Assembly (NCBI GenBank): GCA_039566865.1
Contig: CM076961.1
Location: 2,177,501 to 2,241,500 of the forward strand
Direction of reading: 5' to 3'
Origin: Aurelia coerulea
Lineage: Eukaryota > Cnidaria > Scyphozoa > Semaeostomeae > Ulmaridae
Length of the DNA: 64,000 bases
Shown piece after piece: positions 35,763-44,884 of the stretch. The position numbers and the translations under genes were made by a program. Every line of letters starts with the position of its first letter. Position 1 is the first letter of the stretch. The notes under the pieces were generated by a model, which saw only the letters and a list, made by a program, of their open reading frames with translations, searched no databases and was not told the origin of the DNA.

Positions 35763-38700
35763 CTATTAAGACCGTCAGTAATTTATCTAACATGCTAAAT
35801 TTGCCTGACTTTTGTAACATCAGTTTTGAAGATCCTTTTAACCTTTTAGCCACATTCAAAAAGTAAAACTTATGACTGTACGTAAAGTTAATTAAATTGT
35901 TAAATGGTCTCCTCGAATTATTCACAATTAAATGTGAGAGAATTTTATGAAACTAAAATGCAATTTAAGGTGTGGTTTATGCACTTAAAAGATCAGCAGC
36001 ATCTTTAATTTAAATCACACTTGAAGCGTTGTTGTTGATGCATTTCAGATAACAACGGAGCGCGGCAATGCGTCAAAGTTGGATTAATTCATTTTGCCGC
36101 ACGAACCACATCGCACTACAAAATCGTCTCAAGTGTCAAAGGGAATCAAAGCATATATAAGCCTTCGATGAAAATAACCTTACAAGGACAACACGTGCCG
36201 CACCATATTCGGGTAACTGATCTACGTCAACAGGAAATACTGATAACTCATAGGCTAGAATTTTACCGCAAATTGCTTGAGCCACTTGTATATGCTTACA
36301 TTTCCTTTAATTCAATCTTAAGCCGCACAGTACAAAATTATAGGGGTCATAGTCTTCTTTGATCGCGCACAATCAACACAAACATTGTCATCACAGATTA
36401 AGAATGTGGGAAAATGTACACTTGTTCTCTTTCGATCACAGAGACATAGTCTGCAATGTACATTTAGCTTTTAAAGTGGCTGTACAAGATTTTTGTAAAC
36501 AATCGGAAAGTACGGGACAACTCGTGGGAAAGCCTTAGGTTTTAAGTGGCAGCCAGTTTCGTCGCAGCTCCTACGTAAGTTTCATTGCAGTGTTTTCTTG
36601 TCTATGTCCACGGAATGTGATGAAATTTTTGATATCCATTAAAACGTTCAAATATTCAGTGTTAGAAAAATAGAACAAGGCCTCCACCAAAAGCTTCGAT
36701 CACCGAGATTTTTGTAGATACTTTGGATTACTATTCTCTGGGCAAAATCGCCATTAGCTATGTTGTGTTTAGCCTAAACACATTCGATGATTTGACACGC
36801 AGAGCCACGCAGAGCCACGCAGAGAGGACGGGTTGTACAGCCCCTTTAATGCTGGCTCACGTCATTATTTTTAACTGTAAATTCCCTCATCCTAGATTAG
36901 AGTGTTGCCTTTAATTTCATGACTTAATCACGTTAAAGTTATAAAGCTTCTACTTTCAGCAGTTTCGATGATAATCTTTTGATGGAATTGGAAACCCGTA
37001 TATTTTTAAACAATTCAATATCCTTATTTTGGGTAGAAATTAATTGAAATGGTGTTGCTTACGTTAATCATAAAGATAGTTTAATGTCATGCTATGCAGA
37101 TGCACCTAAATAGTTTCCTGTATAAGACTTCTAAACCGTGAAAGAAATATATCTATTTTGAATTTTATTGATTTTTTCAAAAATTGTGTGCATTTTGCAT
37201 GGATAGAATTTTCTCAGAGAAGACGAATGCTGATTTTCGAATTTTCATTTATTTACATTTTTACGAAACGGCCTCAGGGTTAGGGGCAAGTTATTCGGGA
37301 AGGTCTGTTTGTCTATGCCTAGCTGGGCTCATCCGTTTTGTCTTGAAGTACTGTGTGATTCAGAAGAACGTATCTTATGTTTGTGAAAACGTACAGGATT
37401 TCATATGCAACCAATTTCTGAAGTTTTAATTCAATCATCTTACTGAGGATTCAACTTAATTTTCAAGATTCTTCCTGTAATTGTAGGTGCATTATTTCTT
37501 TCTGAAATTAGGAATTAGTGGAAAGTCCTATTTCTTGATATGCCCAAAAACAACTGACAATGGCTTGTTCACAATCATGTCAATTTAGACTTTTTGATGA
37601 CCAGCATTAATGGGGAAGCAAAATTACATTTCAAAAGTTTCCGTATCATGCTAAAGCAATGCCTGAGCTGGGAAAGGCAGTATTTTACCATTTTGATTGT
37701 TGAAACACTGATCAAATTGAGCCAATTACTTAAAGGTTTAGAACGAACCAATGTAAGCTAGTTTTCTTCTTGGAGATTAAGATAGTGCTTTTTAAATTAT
37801 GAATAGATTCTTAAAATTAAGTTAAACCCTCAGTTAGGCAACGGAGTTGTATTTTCAAATCGATGTTACAGTTTTTGTATTACAATGTTTCAAAGAGTGC
37901 ACACATTTTTCTGAATTACCCGGTACTTGCATACAAAACGGATTTACCTAAGGCACAGCACAAGCAGATCTTCCTACAGCCCAGCATAGGTTCCAAATCT
38001 TTGAAAAAGCTGGTGTAAAATTCAGTGACCTATTCCTTTGAAGTGAATGACTTAAAAGAAAGTTTAGCTACTTCTCTATAATTCTACCGTTGGACTTTTC
38101 TGAAATCTTCAATATTTTCAGAATCAGAGTGTTTTTCTACTTTTTCAAGAATTCAAGAAAAATTTTCAAAAATACTTAAAACGATCGTAATTTCTAAACT
38201 GTTTGAATCAACATAAAATAATTTCGAAGAAAACCATAGTTTATGGATGTCTACAATATGGTATCAAGCAAAAGTCTATTACTCTTCTGGTTTATGATTT
38301 AAAAATTGGATGACGTCACATCTTCAAATGAGTTGAAATGTAAGATAAGCTGCAATCTTAAAAAATATCAAAATTTTGAAAAGTCCAACGGTAGAATTAA
38401 AGACAAGTAACTAAAGTTTGTTTCAAGTCATTCAATCAGAAGAAATAGATCATAGAATTTTACACCCATCTTTTTACGCCGAGTTAAAGATTTGGAACCT
38501 ATGCTAAACAAAACGGAGTTATCTAAGGCATAGCACAAGCAGATCTTCTTACAGCCCTTGGTTGAGGAGGTCTTTAACTTTCAAAGACGTCTTTGTCTTC
38601 ATTTTCTAGTGTAAATCAGGTAATACCATTTAAACACTTCAATTCTCAAGCTGAGTTTCTCATCTCCAGCCTCATGAATCTCGACCATTACGAAAGATCC

Positions 38701-38825
38701 GATCTGTGATGAAATGGATGATGCCCCCGTCTTCAACTAGACGCAGATCCGATTCATCTAATTCTGTGATTACTGATTCAGTGATTTCTGAAGTTAACGA
38801 TCAAGATCATGAAAGTAAACTCTAA
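14630..38825 (+). CDS. IQSEC: IQ motif and Sec7 domain Arf-GEF (IQSEC/BRAG family), 16 coding exons, 945 residues
   Basis: Exchange factor that loads GTP on Arf GTPases, in animals mainly Arf6, at plasma membrane, endosomes and synapses. Exons: 14630-14901, 17144-18117, 19361-19568, 22056-22217, 23265-23346, 24848-24880, 26088-26250, 27250-27389, 29830-29949, 31519-31627, 32227-32270, 32727-32804, 33312-33339, 33762-33965, 34805-34869, 38670-38825. All have GT/AG borders and compatible phases, summing to 2838 nt. Order: coiled coil (about residues 20-65), IQ motif (about 221-243), Sec7 (about 480-678) with the exchange glutamate near residue 524 in KISEYLGS and the AMLNTDLHN motif, PH (about 679-795), then a Ser/Arg-rich tail. 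The start is supported by an in-frame stop 15 nt upstream. KIGINLFN before Sec7 is the IQSEC-specific lead-in. Alternative exons or a different 5' exon cannot be excluded. Confidence 0.93.
14902..17143. other. IQSEC intron 1
   Basis: No coding similarity seen. A C10-11 run near 16020 is the only striking low-complexity feature. Minor ORFs (for example 15234-15533) look random. Confidence 0.5.
17144..18117 (+). CDS. IQSEC: IQSEC exon 2: IQ motif and disordered acidic linker
   Basis: The largest exon (974 nt). MYQLSPDLQAVTVDLLANKY corresponds to the helical lead-in of vertebrate IQSEC. AARVIQEYYRHWVLSKSFRR is the IQ (calmodulin-binding) motif. The remainder is charged, low-complexity linker. 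Donor GTATGT. Confidence 0.9.
18455..18597. repeat. Foldback element with TAGCCTGAGATCAGGCT ends
   Basis: The ends TAGCCTGAGATCAGGCTC and GAGCCTGATCTCAGGCTA are perfect inverted repeats, and each is itself palindromic. The same ends occur at 61694-61758. It lies in IQSEC intron 2. Confidence 0.8.
18777..18874. repeat. Palindromic element with AGACTTGCCCCAAGTCT ends
   Basis: The left end TAGACTTGCCCCAAGTCTAT, then TTCATCA, faces an inverted copy ending near 18874. The terminal motif itself is a small hairpin and is shared with the larger palindrome at 23385-23610. Confidence 0.8.
21268..21312. repeat. GATT microsatellite
   Basis: Runs of GATT, slightly interrupted. Confidence 0.7.
22056..27389 (+). 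CDS. IQSEC: IQSEC Sec7 domain exons 4-8
   Basis: Five exons (22056-22217, 23265-23346, 24848-24880, 26088-26250, 27250-27389). Landmarks in order: PEDGIEYLVDNGLLESTPKA, the ISEYLG exchange-glutamate loop, a DVDDALRQF helix, the 33-nt microexon GEAQSIERFLQ, FSERYVACNP, AMAMLNTDLHNENVKRKMTM, then DGKDFPAEML and IGKVP. The invariant Sec7 residues are present, so the domain should be active. Confidence 0.93.
22386..23021. mobile_element. Miniature transposon, Tc1/mariner-like termini, TA duplication
   Basis: The ends CCGGGTGAGTCAAAAAAGAA and its inverse (…TTATTGACTCACCCGG) are flanked by TA on both sides (22384-22385, 22022 being excluded; right TA at 23022-23023). A second inverted block (AGGCCAC against GTGGCCT) lies inside. 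About 636 bp; no transposase. Confidence 0.8.
23385..23610. repeat. Near-perfect palindrome, about 225 bp
   Basis: Arms of roughly 105 bp around AGAGCTCGAGCTCT. Blocks such as GGTAGTTCATGGATCC and GGATCCATGAACTACC match exactly. It lies 40 bp after the IQSEC exon 5 donor. Confidence 0.9.
25603..25855. mobile_element. Miniature inverted-repeat element with TACCGTAAAAGCTC ends
   Basis: TACCGTAAAAGCTCTATTAAG-type left end and its inverse at 25834-25855, with a run of about 16 C just inside the left end and CCCCC near the right. The ends begin and finish with TA. IQSEC intron 6. Confidence 0.8.
26476..26824. mobile_element. Miniature inverted-repeat element with AAACATCGTTTTTGCCG ends
   Basis: AGGCCCAGTTTAAACATCG at the left is inverted at the right (CGATGTTTAAACTAGGCCT). 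Both flank CGACACGGCA-type subterminal motifs, which recur several times inside. Confidence 0.75.
28070..28570. mobile_element. Long-TIR miniature element, family A, copy 1
   Basis: Same family as 37984-38505, 39032-39843 and 42011-42520. Hallmarks are GCATAGGTT-CAAATCTTT at the left, TAATTCTACCGTTGG and its inverse on the two sides, and a central TGACGTCATC. The last 30 bp of the right arm are missing here. IQSEC intron 8. Confidence 0.85.
29281..29362. repeat. Foldback element, 82 bp
   Basis: CAACCTCGTCCCCAGG…CCTGGGGACGAGGTTG with inner arms TTTTGTCATATTGGGACGGA and the inverse. It would form an almost uninterrupted hairpin. Confidence 0.85.
29830..32804 (+). CDS. IQSEC: IQSEC PH-domain exons 9-12
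   Basis: Exons 29830-29949, 31519-31627, 32227-32270 and 32727-32804. SIAIPHRQFVKLYTLEEVYD and FLFNDLLL match PHRRLV…EVPDPN and FLFNDLL of vertebrate IQSEC. SFSLLGMQVAEF matches SFSLYGMQVLLF. The domain ends in the helix KMRKSFTEELDDCIREV. In this family the PH domain binds phosphoinositides. Confidence 0.92.
30058..30207. repeat. Short inverted-ended element with an expanded (TTG)n core
   Basis: AGACTGATCGTAGTTATCGC at the left and GCGATAACTGGGACT-TTTCGTGAGTCT at the right enclose about 15 TTG units (30132-30177). A related copy in the opposite orientation, with interrupted CAA units, is at 40119-40223. Confidence 0.75.
31795..32026. mobile_element. Partial TTAA-type miniature element, right part
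   Basis: Shares the block GATATCCATTAAAAC… GATTTGACAC… TTGTACAGC with the complete copy at 36475-36845. The left terminus is missing and the right one degraded. Confidence 0.7.
33312..38825 (+). CDS. IQSEC: IQSEC C-terminal tail exons 13-16
   Basis: Exons 33312-33339 (28 nt), 33762-33965, 34805-34869 and 38670-38825. They encode Ser/Arg/Lys-rich sequence (MKKKRSAGGETISLLS; MMRRSTSSTSLDNST; TRRRSDSSNS), with many potential phosphorylation sites. The protein ends ESKL, fitting a class I PDZ ligand (S-x-hydrophobic); the same tripeptide is a peroxisomal PTS1. TAA at 38823-38825. Confidence 0.85.
33572..33735 (-). repeat. tRNA-derived SINE, copy 2
   Basis: The minus strand reads GGCTTTGTGGCGCAGTGGTG (A-box type) and, about 45 bp later, GAGTTCGATCCC (B-box type), followed by a tail shared with 1026-1190. 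It lies in the short intron between IQSEC exons 13 and 14, 26 bp before the acceptor site. Confidence 0.8.
34205..34330. repeat. A/C-rich simple sequence with CAAA units
   Basis: CAAACAAACAAACAAAC followed by imperfect A/C-rich sequence. It generates open frames rich in K, T, N and Q that are not genes. Confidence 0.7.
35725..35759. repeat. (CA)n microsatellite
   Basis: About 17 CA units in IQSEC intron 15. An AT-rich TATATA tract lies at about 35460-35505. Confidence 0.95.
36475..36845. mobile_element. TTAA-type miniature element, complete copy
   Basis: TTAA at 36471-36474 and 36846-36849. Ends AGTGGCTGTACA and TGTACAGCCCCT are inverted. The TTAA duplication suggests mobilisation by a piggyBac-like transposase (inference). 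A partial inverted copy is at about 55690-55915. Confidence 0.85.
37984..38505. mobile_element. Family A long-TIR element, copy 2, with flanking 50-bp direct repeats
   Basis: The two arms (about 130 bp) are inverted copies. Flanks 37933-37982 and 38508-38557 are direct repeats (ACAAAACGGA… CACAAGCAGATCTTC… ACAGCCC) with about 5 differences in 50. Confidence 0.85.
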
Positions 38826-38897
38826 CTCTAGAATCATCGATCACAATCATCAATCACACATGTAAGCGACTTTTAATTCTCATACAAGTAAACACCC

Positions 38898-38954
38898 TAG
38901 CCTGTGTGCAGACTATACCTTTTCCTCAGTTAGGCATTGTCTGCACGCAGGCTA
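38898..38954. repeat. Foldback with TAGCCTG…CAGGCTA ends
   Basis: AGCCTGTGTGCAGAC inverted against GTCTGCACGCAGGCT. It starts 73 bp after the IQSEC stop. Same end motif as 43890-43966, 48799-48902 and 60416-60469. Confidence 0.75.
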
Positions 38955-39031
38955 TCAACACCCGCGTGTAAGAAGCTGATGGATTAAGAACCTACATGCT
39001 GAACTTGTTAAATGGGATCCCATTTATGGGC

Positions 39032-39843
39032 AGCATAGGTTCCAAATCTTTGAATCGGTGTAAAAAGGTGGCTGTAAAATTCTATCACCTATTTATTTTA
39101 GTTGAATGGCTTGAAAGAAACTTTAGCTACTGATCTTTAAAGGGGCTCCATCGTCAAAATGTAAACAAAACGATGATTTTTGCAGTTTATTGAAAGGTGA
39201 TATCACACAGGATTTTCGTATTTTGTTTTAAATGAAAGTTGCTGTTTGGGCATTAATCCTTGTACTTCACTAAGGAACAAACCAAACATTCATATCTTCT
39301 ACGATTGCTCGGATATAAGTGGATTTTTAACGGTCACTTTTTGGTGGCTTGGGTGAAGCCATCAAACAAACTGCAGAGAACAATGGATGAACAATGGATA
39401 ATCCCCGAAACGTGCGAGTTCACGGATTTGTTTACTGTTTGACGTCGGAGCCCCTTTAATTCTGCCGTTGGACTGCTCACAAATCTTGAATATTTCTCGA
39501 AATTATAGTCTTTTACATCTGAACTCAAATTAGGATGTGACGTCATCAGATCTTTAATTCGAAGACCAGAAGAGTGACAGACTTGTGCATGCTACCATAT
39601 TGTAGACATACATAAACTACTGTTTTCTTGAAAATGGTACATGGTCTCGAAACTACGATAGTTTTAAGCTCTTGTCAAAGTTTTCTTGAATTCTTCAGAA
39701 AGAAGAAAATCTCCGCAATTCTGAAAATATGTTAGATTTTTGAAAAATCCAACGGTAGAATTATAGCGATATAGCTAAAGCTTCTTTGAAGCCATTCATT
39801 TCAAAGAAATAGCTTTTAGCATTTTACACCAACCTTCGTATGC
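39032..39843. mobile_element. Family A long-TIR element, copy 3, interrupted
   Basis: GCATAGGTTCCAAATCTTTG start and typical arms, but the left arm is split after TTTAGCTACTGATC by a 315-bp TTAA element and resumes at TTCTGCCGTTGGAC. Confidence 0.85.
39141..39455. mobile_element. TTAA-type miniature element with AGGGGCTCC ends
   Basis: Flanked by TTAA (39137-39140 and 39456-39459). The ends AGGGGCTCC and GGAGCCCCT are perfect inverted repeats. It inserted into family A copy 3. Part of another copy is at 54457-54650. Confidence 0.9.
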
Positions 39844-40118
39844 TTTTATAAAAACAAATCCAGTGTATTCATTGTACAAGAACCCGGGCTGACCCGCAGA
39901 ATTGTAGGTTCTTACGCGCGGGTGTATACTATATCGCTAATAAATCTTATAATGCTTTATAATCTCCTACTAATTCAACAAAAATATTCATTTATTTAAA
40001 ACGCCACATTCAAGGAGCAGGGAACTTTTCTTCCCAACCGGACTTGGAACCGACGAGATTTCACTGAATACCTTGCTTGCGGACGACTTTAAAATGTAAG
40101 GAGTTGGTAGACTCACGA

Positions 40119-40223
40119 AATAGCCCAGTTATCGCAACAACAACAACATTAACAACGACAACGACAACGTCTATGAACAACGTCTATTAATAGCGATAAC
40201 TACGAACTTGTAATCAGTCTAAG
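40119..40223. repeat. Relative of the 30058-30207 element, CAA-rich core
   Basis: TAGACTCACGAAATAGC, then CAGTTATCGC, CAA/GACAAC units, GCGATAACTACGA and AGTCTA. Inverted relative to 30058-30207. Confidence 0.7.
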
Positions 40224-41083
40224 GAGTTGGTAGCTTTTCTAGGTATCGCTTGACAACATTATCGTATACTAAACTTTTCGACGATATTCACAATGCATGT
40301 CTACGCGAAATTCCTGTTCATAAATCTCGACTGCTGCATGGATGAAACTGAGTGCTTTGTGTTAAATCTAAACTTGTGATGTGTGTACTTAAATCTGTCA
40401 CACTCCATGCCAGAAATAGCGAAGACAAATTATGATTATGTGTTATAAACTAAGAAAGATTATTTGACTGGCGCAGTTAAAATAAGCAATACCTAAGGGT
40501 GACCTGAGGAGAAAATATTCATTTCTTTCACTGTTGAATAACACTGTTGAATGATAAAAAATTTCGTCAACATTTTTTGACTTGTTTCATTTCGAGCTAT
40601 CCATTATTCTCAGTATTTTGTAGGATTGGCTGATGGCGTTAGTTTGTTTGCAACATGTCAAGAAAGTATGCAAGGCTCAACAGGAAATCTGATCGGCAAA
40701 TTTTGTTCTCAACTACCATGTCTTTCCAAACATCATATCAATTCGTTAAACAACTTTTATTCTTTTATTCATTAAACAACTTTGAGAAGAAATTATTTAA
40801 GTGTAAGTGTGTTTTTTAAATCATGGTTATTGAAACTCAATATTGGTATTAAACTACCTAAATATAATTTGTTGTATAACACACAGGATCTCATCAAATC
40901 ATTGGCTCAAAACACCAGTGGCCGAAAACTTTATTCCATTTATATTGCTCTGTTGGAAATTTCTTGCAACTGTAATCTTCCAAAGATAAGATACAGTTAT
41001 ATTTCCATGCATTACCCTTGTAATTTGCAACAAAATTTCGTCATCAGCTTATACTTGATATTAGTGGATAATTCGAAAACGAA

Positions 41084-41287
41084 ATGGGGTCTCAAGAAAT
41101 TTTAACGGTATTTCTTATCATTCAACAGTGCTTTTCATTTGCATCAAAAATCATTCGGTCCAGGTCATGTTAAAAATCTATATGGAAATAGGGTCTCAAG
41201 AAATTTTAACGGTATTTCTTATCTTTCAACAGTGCTTTTCATTTGCATCAAAAAATATTCGGCCCAGGTCATGTTAAAAATCTATCA
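41084..41287. repeat. Tandem duplication, two units of about 100 bp
   Basis: Both units start GGTCTCAAGAAATTTTAACG and end GTCATGTTAAAAATCTAT, with few differences. Confidence 0.9.
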
Positions 41288-41413
41288 ATATTCTGAGAGA
41301 CATTTTCATCAAGAAACTTTCCACCTCGTTGTGTTTACATTCTGAACATTAGTAGGCTGCGCGCAGACCCAATATTCTTCAGAATCTCAGGCTAGAACAT
41401 TACCAGTTTTTAG

Positions 41414-41683
41414 CATGGGTAGTTAGACACTGCTGGTGTGCTTCTATGGAGGAGCGCTGGATAATATGTATCTGCGGAGGAAATTTGTTATAGTACTACG
41501 GATGAGTTATCGAAAGAACGAAAACATTAAAATGATTCGAAAGAACGAAAACTTTCTTCTCTCTTTCTTCTCTCTTCATTCTTTCGATATATCCTCCGCA
41601 GTACTAAACAATATTTCCTCCGCAGATACATATTATCCAACGCTCCTCCATAGAAGCACACCAGCAGTGACTAACTACCCATG
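41414..41683. repeat. Palindrome, about 270 bp
   Basis: CATGGGTAGTTAG…CTAACTACCCATG, with inner arms GTGCTTCTATGGAGGAGCG and the inverse. The loop is rich in TTCTTCTCTC/GAAAGAACGAAAA. Confidence 0.88.
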
Positions 41684-42010
41684 TTTTTATGTGAAAGATT
41701 CAAGTTCTTTCCTTTCATTTTTTCGCAGAGCTCAAAGCATTCATCATTACCACGATCAAATGAAAGCAAACGATTACCGTCAGCTAATTTCCGGAAAGGT
41801 TCATTTTTTGGATTCTCGCGAAGAAGGAAGGCATCGGTAGAAAGAGCAGCATCGAGTACTGGGGCTTTAGAAAGAAGAAAAGAGGTAGGAATGTCAACAT
41901 TTTTTCAAGAAATAGAGGATCTTACTGAGAATAATGTATAGATTTATATTGACCCCCTTTCATATCGTTCTCCCATTGGGCATCCCTCGACCGTATACTA
42001 CTGGGTGTCA

Positions 42011-42520
42011 GCATAGGTTCCAAATCTTTAAAACGGCTAGTGTAAAATTGAGTGATCTATTTCTTTGAACTGAATGACTTCAAAGAAACTGTAGCTATTT
42101 CTCTATAATTCTACCGTGGGACTTTTCTGAAATCTTCAATATTTTCAGAATTAGAGTGTTTTTCTTCTTTTTCAAGAATTCAAGAAAATTTTCTAAAAAA
42201 CCTAAAACCATTGTAATTTCTAAACCATTTAAGGCAACATGAAGTAATTTCGAAGAAAACCATAGTTTATGAATGTTTACAATATGGTATCAAGCAAAAG
42301 TCTGTCACATGATTTAGAAAATTGATGACGTCACATCCTCAAATGAGTTAAAATGTAGGATACGCTGTAATTTCGAAAAATATTAAAAATTTCTGGAAAG
42401 TCCAACGGTAGAATTATAGATAAGTATCTCAAGTTTCTTTCAAGCCATTTAATCAGAAGAAATAGGTCATTGAATTTTACACCCACCTTCTTGCGCCGAG
42501 TTAAAGATTTGGAATCTATT
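42011..42520. mobile_element. Family A long-TIR element, copy 4
   Basis: GCATAGGTTCCAAATCTTTA start, TTCTACCGTGGGAC and TCCAACGGTAGAATTATAG inner arms, central TGACGTCAC. It abuts the next element at 42523. Confidence 0.85.
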
Positions 42521-42522
42521 CT

Positions 42523-43051
42523 CCAGGTGTCCCAAAAGAAGTACTCCTGTTTGGAAACTCGCCATAATTTGATTATCAAACCTATCATAAGTTTTTCGTT
42601 TTGATCTCGTTTGTCAATGGTCCCAATGCAAAGATAATAAAATTATTGTTTTCATTACCTAAAGGGTATGAAATAAAGCATTGAGAAACCTCATTCTGAG
42701 CTGTACTCTTTAGCAACATCGTTAATCTTGCCTAAGAGCCATTATATCGAAATTTTTCATTTTCCTTCAAGTGTACGATGGTAGTTTGCCTTTCATTTTG
42801 ACATTCATGACCAATCCAGGTGCTTAACATACAAAAAGATATTACTCAGGTACCTTTTGCAGTATGATTCAAAACCGGGCAGCTCGAAAAAGGGTTAATT
42901 CACTAATTTTAAAACCACTCAAAAGATTATCTACGTCTAGAAAAATAGTTTTGTCTTCAATCTACAAAACAAAAAAAGAAATTCGAAGATCGGCCTTATG
43001 ATAAAATGTTGGTGATTTTTCATACTGGAGTACTTTCTTTGGGACACCTGG
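42523..43051. mobile_element. Mariner-like miniature element with CCAGGTGTCCCAAA ends
   Basis: CCAGGTGTCCCAAAAGAAGT at the left and its inverse (…TTTGGGACACCTGG, then TATA) at the right. It shares terminal GTGTCCCAAA with the elements at 51714-52848 and 52115-52712. Confidence 0.8.
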
Positions 43052-43889
43052 TATATGTTGAAATTTAGCCTTTGTTGCAATGGCCGATGATCATACTGAG
43101 AACAGTGTATAAATTTATCTACCCTATTTCGTATCGTCCTTTCTGTGCGGTTCTCTTGGCCCTACCATGCGTTGCAACAGAGCTTCTTTGCTATTCATTT
43201 GTAAAGATTGGATTCAACACACCTAGAAATTGAGCCCCCTCTCATATTAGCTGACTGCCTGCGACTAGGCATGACCAACGGTGCTGAAGGTAATTTAATG
43301 GAAATTTTGCTTCAGTTCCCAAGTTTAATTAATGTTTCTGCTTTTATGAAATGCGTCGGCATTCCTTTCTCTCCGGCAAGGCTCTCTTTCTGAAGAATCT
43401 CAAAATCTACGATCCCAGTAATATGAATAAGGTTCTGACAGAAAAGTATTCCCTCTTTTGGATTCATGTCTCTAAGCTTGTGTTTTTATTACGGTTTTGA
43501 GTAAAATTCTGGTTTTCCCAATAACTAGCGATGACTTCTGTATTGTTTTATGGATATGATTATTATCATATATGTAAGATCCAGGCCCCCGGAATCATAA
43601 GTTAGAGTTGAGACACGAAGCAGACAACGAAATGGCGTACTATTTGCGTTCACCCTGCAATATCCGACAACTTCAACGTTTAGGTCCCCGCCCCAACCGA
43701 CTGTAAAAGATTTCAAGCCGCTTGGTTTCTTAGCATTTACTGCTGCAGCATTGTTTCTCGTTTGGTTGCGTTGCAAAACATTGCTTGACGGAAAAGAATG
43801 AGCACAAATTGTATGGCATTGTCTTTGAAAAAGTTCCAAAACGTTCTTTGCTTTTCACGAGAAAATATATTTGTCAAGCATGGTTTTGC

Positions 43890-43966
43890 TAGCCTGCATG
43901 CAGCCTCAACACTCCTCAAAAGTGTAGACTATACTTTCGAGGAGTTTGGAGGCTGCACGCAGGCTA
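43890..43966. repeat. Foldback with TAGCCTGCATGCAGCCTC ends
   Basis: TAGCCTGCATGCAGCCT against GAGGCTGCACGCAGGCTA, inner arms CTCCTCAAAAGT against TTTCGAGGAG. Confidence 0.8.
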
Positions 43967-44065
43967 GATTTTGCAACCTGACCAGATGGAGAAATCTTTG
44001 CTTGCCAAGCAAATCTCAGATGTTCACCAAACAATGTTTGCTAGTTTGGCCAGGGCTTTAGACCC

Positions 44066-44435
44066 CGCTTACACTATGCCAGTATGAATCGAACACAGCA
44101 TTTAACTGTGCATGGTTGGTTTGTTAGTTCAAACGAAATCAACATTCACAATATACCTGTACAAAATGAATACGATAGATTTTGGCCATGCGCAGAGCGA
44201 GGGTTTGTCATGGCACATGCTCTCATTTGCCAAAATTATCGTATCGATATGAATCCGACATTACATTAAATGATGCCGTATTTGCCATTTATTGATTTAG
44301 CGACGAAGCCTGACAGCATGCCGTGTTCATTTCGTCCCGCATTCAAGTGAAACCTTTCCCAGCATGGTGTAAACGGGAGGCCGATACGGTACAGTTTCAT
44401 GCCGTATTCATTTCGTAACGGCATAGTGTAAACGG
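44066..44435. mobile_element. Miniature element with TTACACTATGCC ends
   Basis: CGCTTACACTATGCCAGTAT at the left and ACGGCATAGTGTAAACG at the right are inverted, with several internal GCCGTATTC-TTTCGT motifs. Confidence 0.65.
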
Positions 44436-44476
44436 AGAGTACCCTTAGTTCTGAGTCACCAATATCTCTCTTCTGA

Positions 44477-44884
44477 CCCTGGGGGTGAAGTTACTCATTA
44501 CTGGGGACGGGGACTTTAATAAGAGACCTCGACCAAAGTACCCAAGACTGGGGATAATAACTTGAAAAGACCACCCAAGACTGGGGTGAATTTTATGATG
44601 ACATACCCAAAATTGTGGAATTCTTGTAAGCCTACACTACCTACAAAGATATTTCAGATACAAAAGCCTTTCTTCTCCATTCACAGTGTGTAGGAGCTCT
44701 AAAAATGTATTCTTTACAAAAAGTAATGTGCAGGAGCCAAAATAAACAGCAAAATTCTTGACGATAGTCAACAGGTATTTCCCCATCTAAATACAACCCA
44801 AAATTGAGGATTGAGGGGAATTTATGACCGAAAACTGGGGTCCACGGGTCCCCTTACCCGGTTTTGGGTAACTTCAGCCCTAGG
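44477..44884. mobile_element. Miniature element with GGGGGTGAAGTTACTC ends
   Basis: CCCTGGGGGTGAAGTTAC inverted as GTAACTTCAGCCCTAGG. The interior has several ACCCAAGACTGGGG-type motifs. Confidence 0.7.

Larger units (their letters stand above)
38957..39925. mobile_element. Outermost of three nested elements (ACACCCGCG ends)
   Basis: AACACCCGCGTGTAAGAA at the left is inverted as TTCTTACGCGCGGGTGT at the right. It encloses family A copy 3 (39032-39843), which encloses a TTAA element (39141-39455). A short relative without inserts lies at 60223-60373. Confidence 0.75.

Noticed and set aside
35660..35925. ORFs with TH and VC repeats
   Set aside because: Translations of the (CA)n microsatellite.
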